From Sphingobacterium sp. (GTDB taxonomy: Bacteria > Bacteroidota > Bacteroidia > Sphingobacteriales > Sphingobacteriaceae): 64,000 nt of DNA. Shown here piece after piece: positions 62,376-64,000 of the stretch. The stretch is from positions 248,001 through 312,000 of the forward strand of contig JAITTY010000017.1 of NCBI GenBank assembly GCA_031286695.1. Direction: 5' to 3'. Under the pieces are notes generated by a model, which worked only from the letters and a program-made list of their open reading frames with translations, made no database searches and was not told the origin of the DNA. Both the position numbers and the translations under genes were made by a program. How positions within the stretch are numbered: the first letter of the stretch is position 1; each line of letters opens with the position of its first letter.

Positions 62376-63353
62376 ATGAAAGCAGCATTATTAGAACAGT
62401 TCGGATCAATAGAAAATTTTAAAATAACCGAAGTATCTCGTCCGAAACCTCAATTTAGGGAAGTTTTGGTTGAGGTTTATGCTTCGTCCGTCAATCCGCT
62501 AGACTATCAAGTACGTCGTGGCGATTATAAAAATGAATTAGCACTTCCGGTTATAACGGGACACGACATCTCGGGTGTAATCGTAGAAATTGGTCCGGGA
62601 GTTCAAAATTTTAAAATTGGGGATGAGGTTTATTATTCTCCTGAGATTTTCAATGGGCAAGGTAGTTATGCACAATATCATTGTGCAGAAGAGTCTATAG
62701 TGGGGTTAAAACCTGTAAATATTACTCATTTAGAGGCGGCTACACTGCCTCTGGCTGCAGGCACGGCGTGGGAAATGTTGGTCAGTAGGGCGCAACTTAA
62801 GATTAATCAGACCATTTTAATCCACGGTGGTGCCGGTGGTGTCGGAATACCAGCTATCCAAATTGCTAAGGAAATGGGGGCGAGGGTAATGACGACAGCA
62901 AGGAAAATTCATCATACGTTTCTTCTTGAACTAGGTGCTGATTATGTAATAGATTACGAGAATGAAGACTATATAGAGGTCATTAATCAATTGACTGCAT
63001 ATAAAGGGGTGGATGTCATTATCGACACTATTGGTGGAAACACACTTTCTGATAGTGGAAAGATCCTAAGTCAATTTGGACAGGTGGTTACCTTAGTAGA
63101 TATTGAGAAACCTCAAAACCTGATTGAAGCCTGGGGAAAGAATGCAACCTATCATTTTGTTTTCACAAGGCAGAATAGAAATAAGCTGGATGAACTGACT
63201 AAATTGGTAGAACGTGGAAAGTTAAAACCAATATTGACTAAAGTCTTTCCTTTAGCTGAAATAGGCAAAGCCCATGACCTGCTTGAAACAAAAGCTACTG
63301 AGAAGGACTTTTACGGTAAAATAGGAATCGCTATCAAACAAGAGCATGATTAA
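62376..63353 (+). CDS. Quinone oxidoreductase-like NADPH dehydrogenase (MDR)
   Basis: A 325-residue medium-chain dehydrogenase/reductase. The GroES-like N terminus (residues 1-110) lacks the zinc cysteine cluster, and the Rossmann part carries the dinucleotide motif HGGAGGVGIPAIQIAKEMGA. This is the pattern of NADPH:quinone reductases. It follows the hydrolase gene by 41 bases. Substrate unknown, but in context with the LysR regulator an electrophile or aromatic substrate is likely. Confidence 0.87.
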   Translation: MKAALLEQFGSIENFKITEVSRPKPQFREVLVEVYASSVNPLDYQVRRGDYKNELALPVITGHDISGVIVEIGPGVQNFKIGDEVYYSPEIFNGQGSYAQYHCAEESIVGLKPVNITHLEAATLPLAAGTAWEMLVSRAQLKINQTILIHGGAGGVGIPAIQIAKEMGARVMTTARKIHHTFLLELGADYVIDYENEDYIEVINQLTAYKGVDVIIDTIGGNTLSDSGKILSQFGQVVTLVDIEKPQNLIEAWGKNATYHFVFTRQNRNKLDELTKLVERGKLKPILTKVFPLAEIGKAHDLLETKATEKDFYGKIGIAIKQEHD

Positions 63354-63599
63354 GCTATCTCTGCAACGGATTGTAAGACCATGGTTTCATGGAGTGAAAA
63401 ACTTAATTTCGCAGGTTTCGGTGATTGGGATGATTACGGTAAATTACATCCTTTGCTAAGGAAAAATTGAAATTTCACCTTCCTATTTCCTTTATTCACC
63501 GAGTTTTCAGCCGTGTTAGTCTAAACTCCATAGGTTAGGAAGGTATTGTGCTGTAGTTTTGAATCAATAAATAAGACGAAAACTACTAACACAATAAAA

Positions 63600-64000
63600 A
63601 TGAAAAATATGAAAACGCTTATAAAAACAGTCGCAGCAGTAGCCTTAATTGCAGTATCAACTTTCGTTATGGCAGCTGATAAAGCAGCATCGATATCAGA
63701 GAAAGCAATCGTTAATCATTTTACGGCAGACCTTGCACTCGAACATTACGTTGCGGTTATTACAGAAGGAGAATCGGTAGGAGTGGATCAATTGTTTACT
63801 GGGGATTTCAATCAAAAGATCCAGTCAACAGAGTCCAAAGCTATTGGTCGCGATCAACTGATTAAATTTTTAAAAAACCAGAAAGGTGAAAAGCTAAACT
63901 GTCGGGTTACTACACAGATTATTGATGAGTCAGCAGACTATATGATCGCTAAGGTAACAATGAAATTTGAGCATTTCACCAAGACTGATCTTGTTACACT
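63600..64000 (+). CDS. Secreted NTF2/SnoaL-like protein (3' part missing)
   Basis: The first about 133 residues of a protein with a signal peptide (MKTLIKTVAAVALIAVSTFV, then MA). The mature part has the helix-then-sheet order of NTF2/SnoaL-like folds (HFTADLALEHYVAVITEG, VDQLFTGDFNQKI, KAIGRDQLIKFLK, SADYMIAKVTMKFEHF). It runs off the right edge. The start is the ATG at 63600; another ATG lies three codons later. Confidence 0.65.
   Translation, partial: MKNMKTLIKTVAAVALIAVSTFVMAADKAASISEKAIVNHFTADLALEHYVAVITEGESVGVDQLFTGDFNQKIQSTESKAIGRDQLIKFLKNQKGEKLNCRVTTQIIDESADYMIAKVTMKFEHFTKTDLVT

Noticed and set aside
63381..63470. 29-residue frame in line with the dehydrogenase gene after its stop codon
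   Set aside because: The dehydrogenase already has the normal family length (325 residues), so read-through or a frameshifted tail is not needed; probably chance.
1..64000. CRISPR array, rRNA or tRNA genes, insertion sequences
   Set aside because: No regularly spaced direct repeats of CRISPR type, no transposase frames and no conserved RNA gene sequences were found on either strand.

Overview
The window looks like chromosomal DNA from a Bacteroidota species, most likely Sphingobacteriaceae (a Sphingobacterium or close relative). This is inferred from AT-rich DNA, a SusC/SusD pair with an ECF sigma/FecR pair, DUF4374- and LVIVD-type lipoproteins, LytS/LytTR two-component genes, lipoprotein signals ending in S-C, weak Shine-Dalgarno sequences and several matches to the Bacteroidota promoter pattern TTG-N17-19-TAnnTTTG. 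No rRNA, tRNA, CRISPR array, integrase or insertion sequence was seen. Both ends cut through genes.

Left part (1-14400): two DNA-alkylation-repair-type genes (a 2OG-Fe(II) oxygenase cut by the left edge and an Ada-type zinc-domain protein), a small lipoprotein, a NudK-like Nudix hydrolase, an AraC regulator, a beta-propeller lipoprotein, an AraC regulator followed by a TetX-family flavin monooxygenase, a DUF2071 gene with a small membrane partner, a stand-alone SIR2-like protein, a bacteriophytochrome histidine kinase, a secreted lipase, and a divergent azoR/HxlR pair with a clear repeated operator.

Phage-like island (about 14590-18320): an insulated promoter drives an amidase endolysin, an inner-membrane coiled-coil protein and a lipoprotein that also ends in a transmembrane segment (unimolecular-spanin topology). 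The cassette ends at a strong terminator. Beyond it lie an unknown 190-aa gene and a divergent HTH/peptidase-S24 (LexA/CI-like) regulator, separated by an operator-like repeat array. No capsid, tail or integration genes accompany them. A long hairpin and a second inverted repeat follow. This is the most unusual part of the window and may be a domesticated, DNA-damage-controlled lysis module.

Middle (18382-43900): mixed housekeeping and accessory genes. They include DUF1772/AraC, a flavin-dependent oxidoreductase pair, an HD-domain nucleotidase, a YncE/phosphoesterase fusion, a cluster of very small genes, an esterase, an orphan GH78 rhamnosidase, an SRPBCC gene convergent with an ADP-ribosylglycohydrolase gene, TraB/GumN, a LytS/LytTR pair, outer-membrane proteins, a GT39-type glycosyltransferase and a GtrA protein.

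Right part (44057-64000): an iron/siderophore-type uptake operon (ECF sigma, anti-sigma, DUF4374 lipoprotein, TonB-dependent receptor) faces a glycan-utilization locus on the minus strand (ECF sigma, FecR, SusC with STN, SusD, GH29 alpha-L-fucosidase, then an LVIVD lipoprotein). Near the right edge are a LysR regulator, a divergently transcribed alpha/beta hydrolase, a quinone-oxidoreductase-like dehydrogenase and the beginning of a secreted NTF2-like protein.
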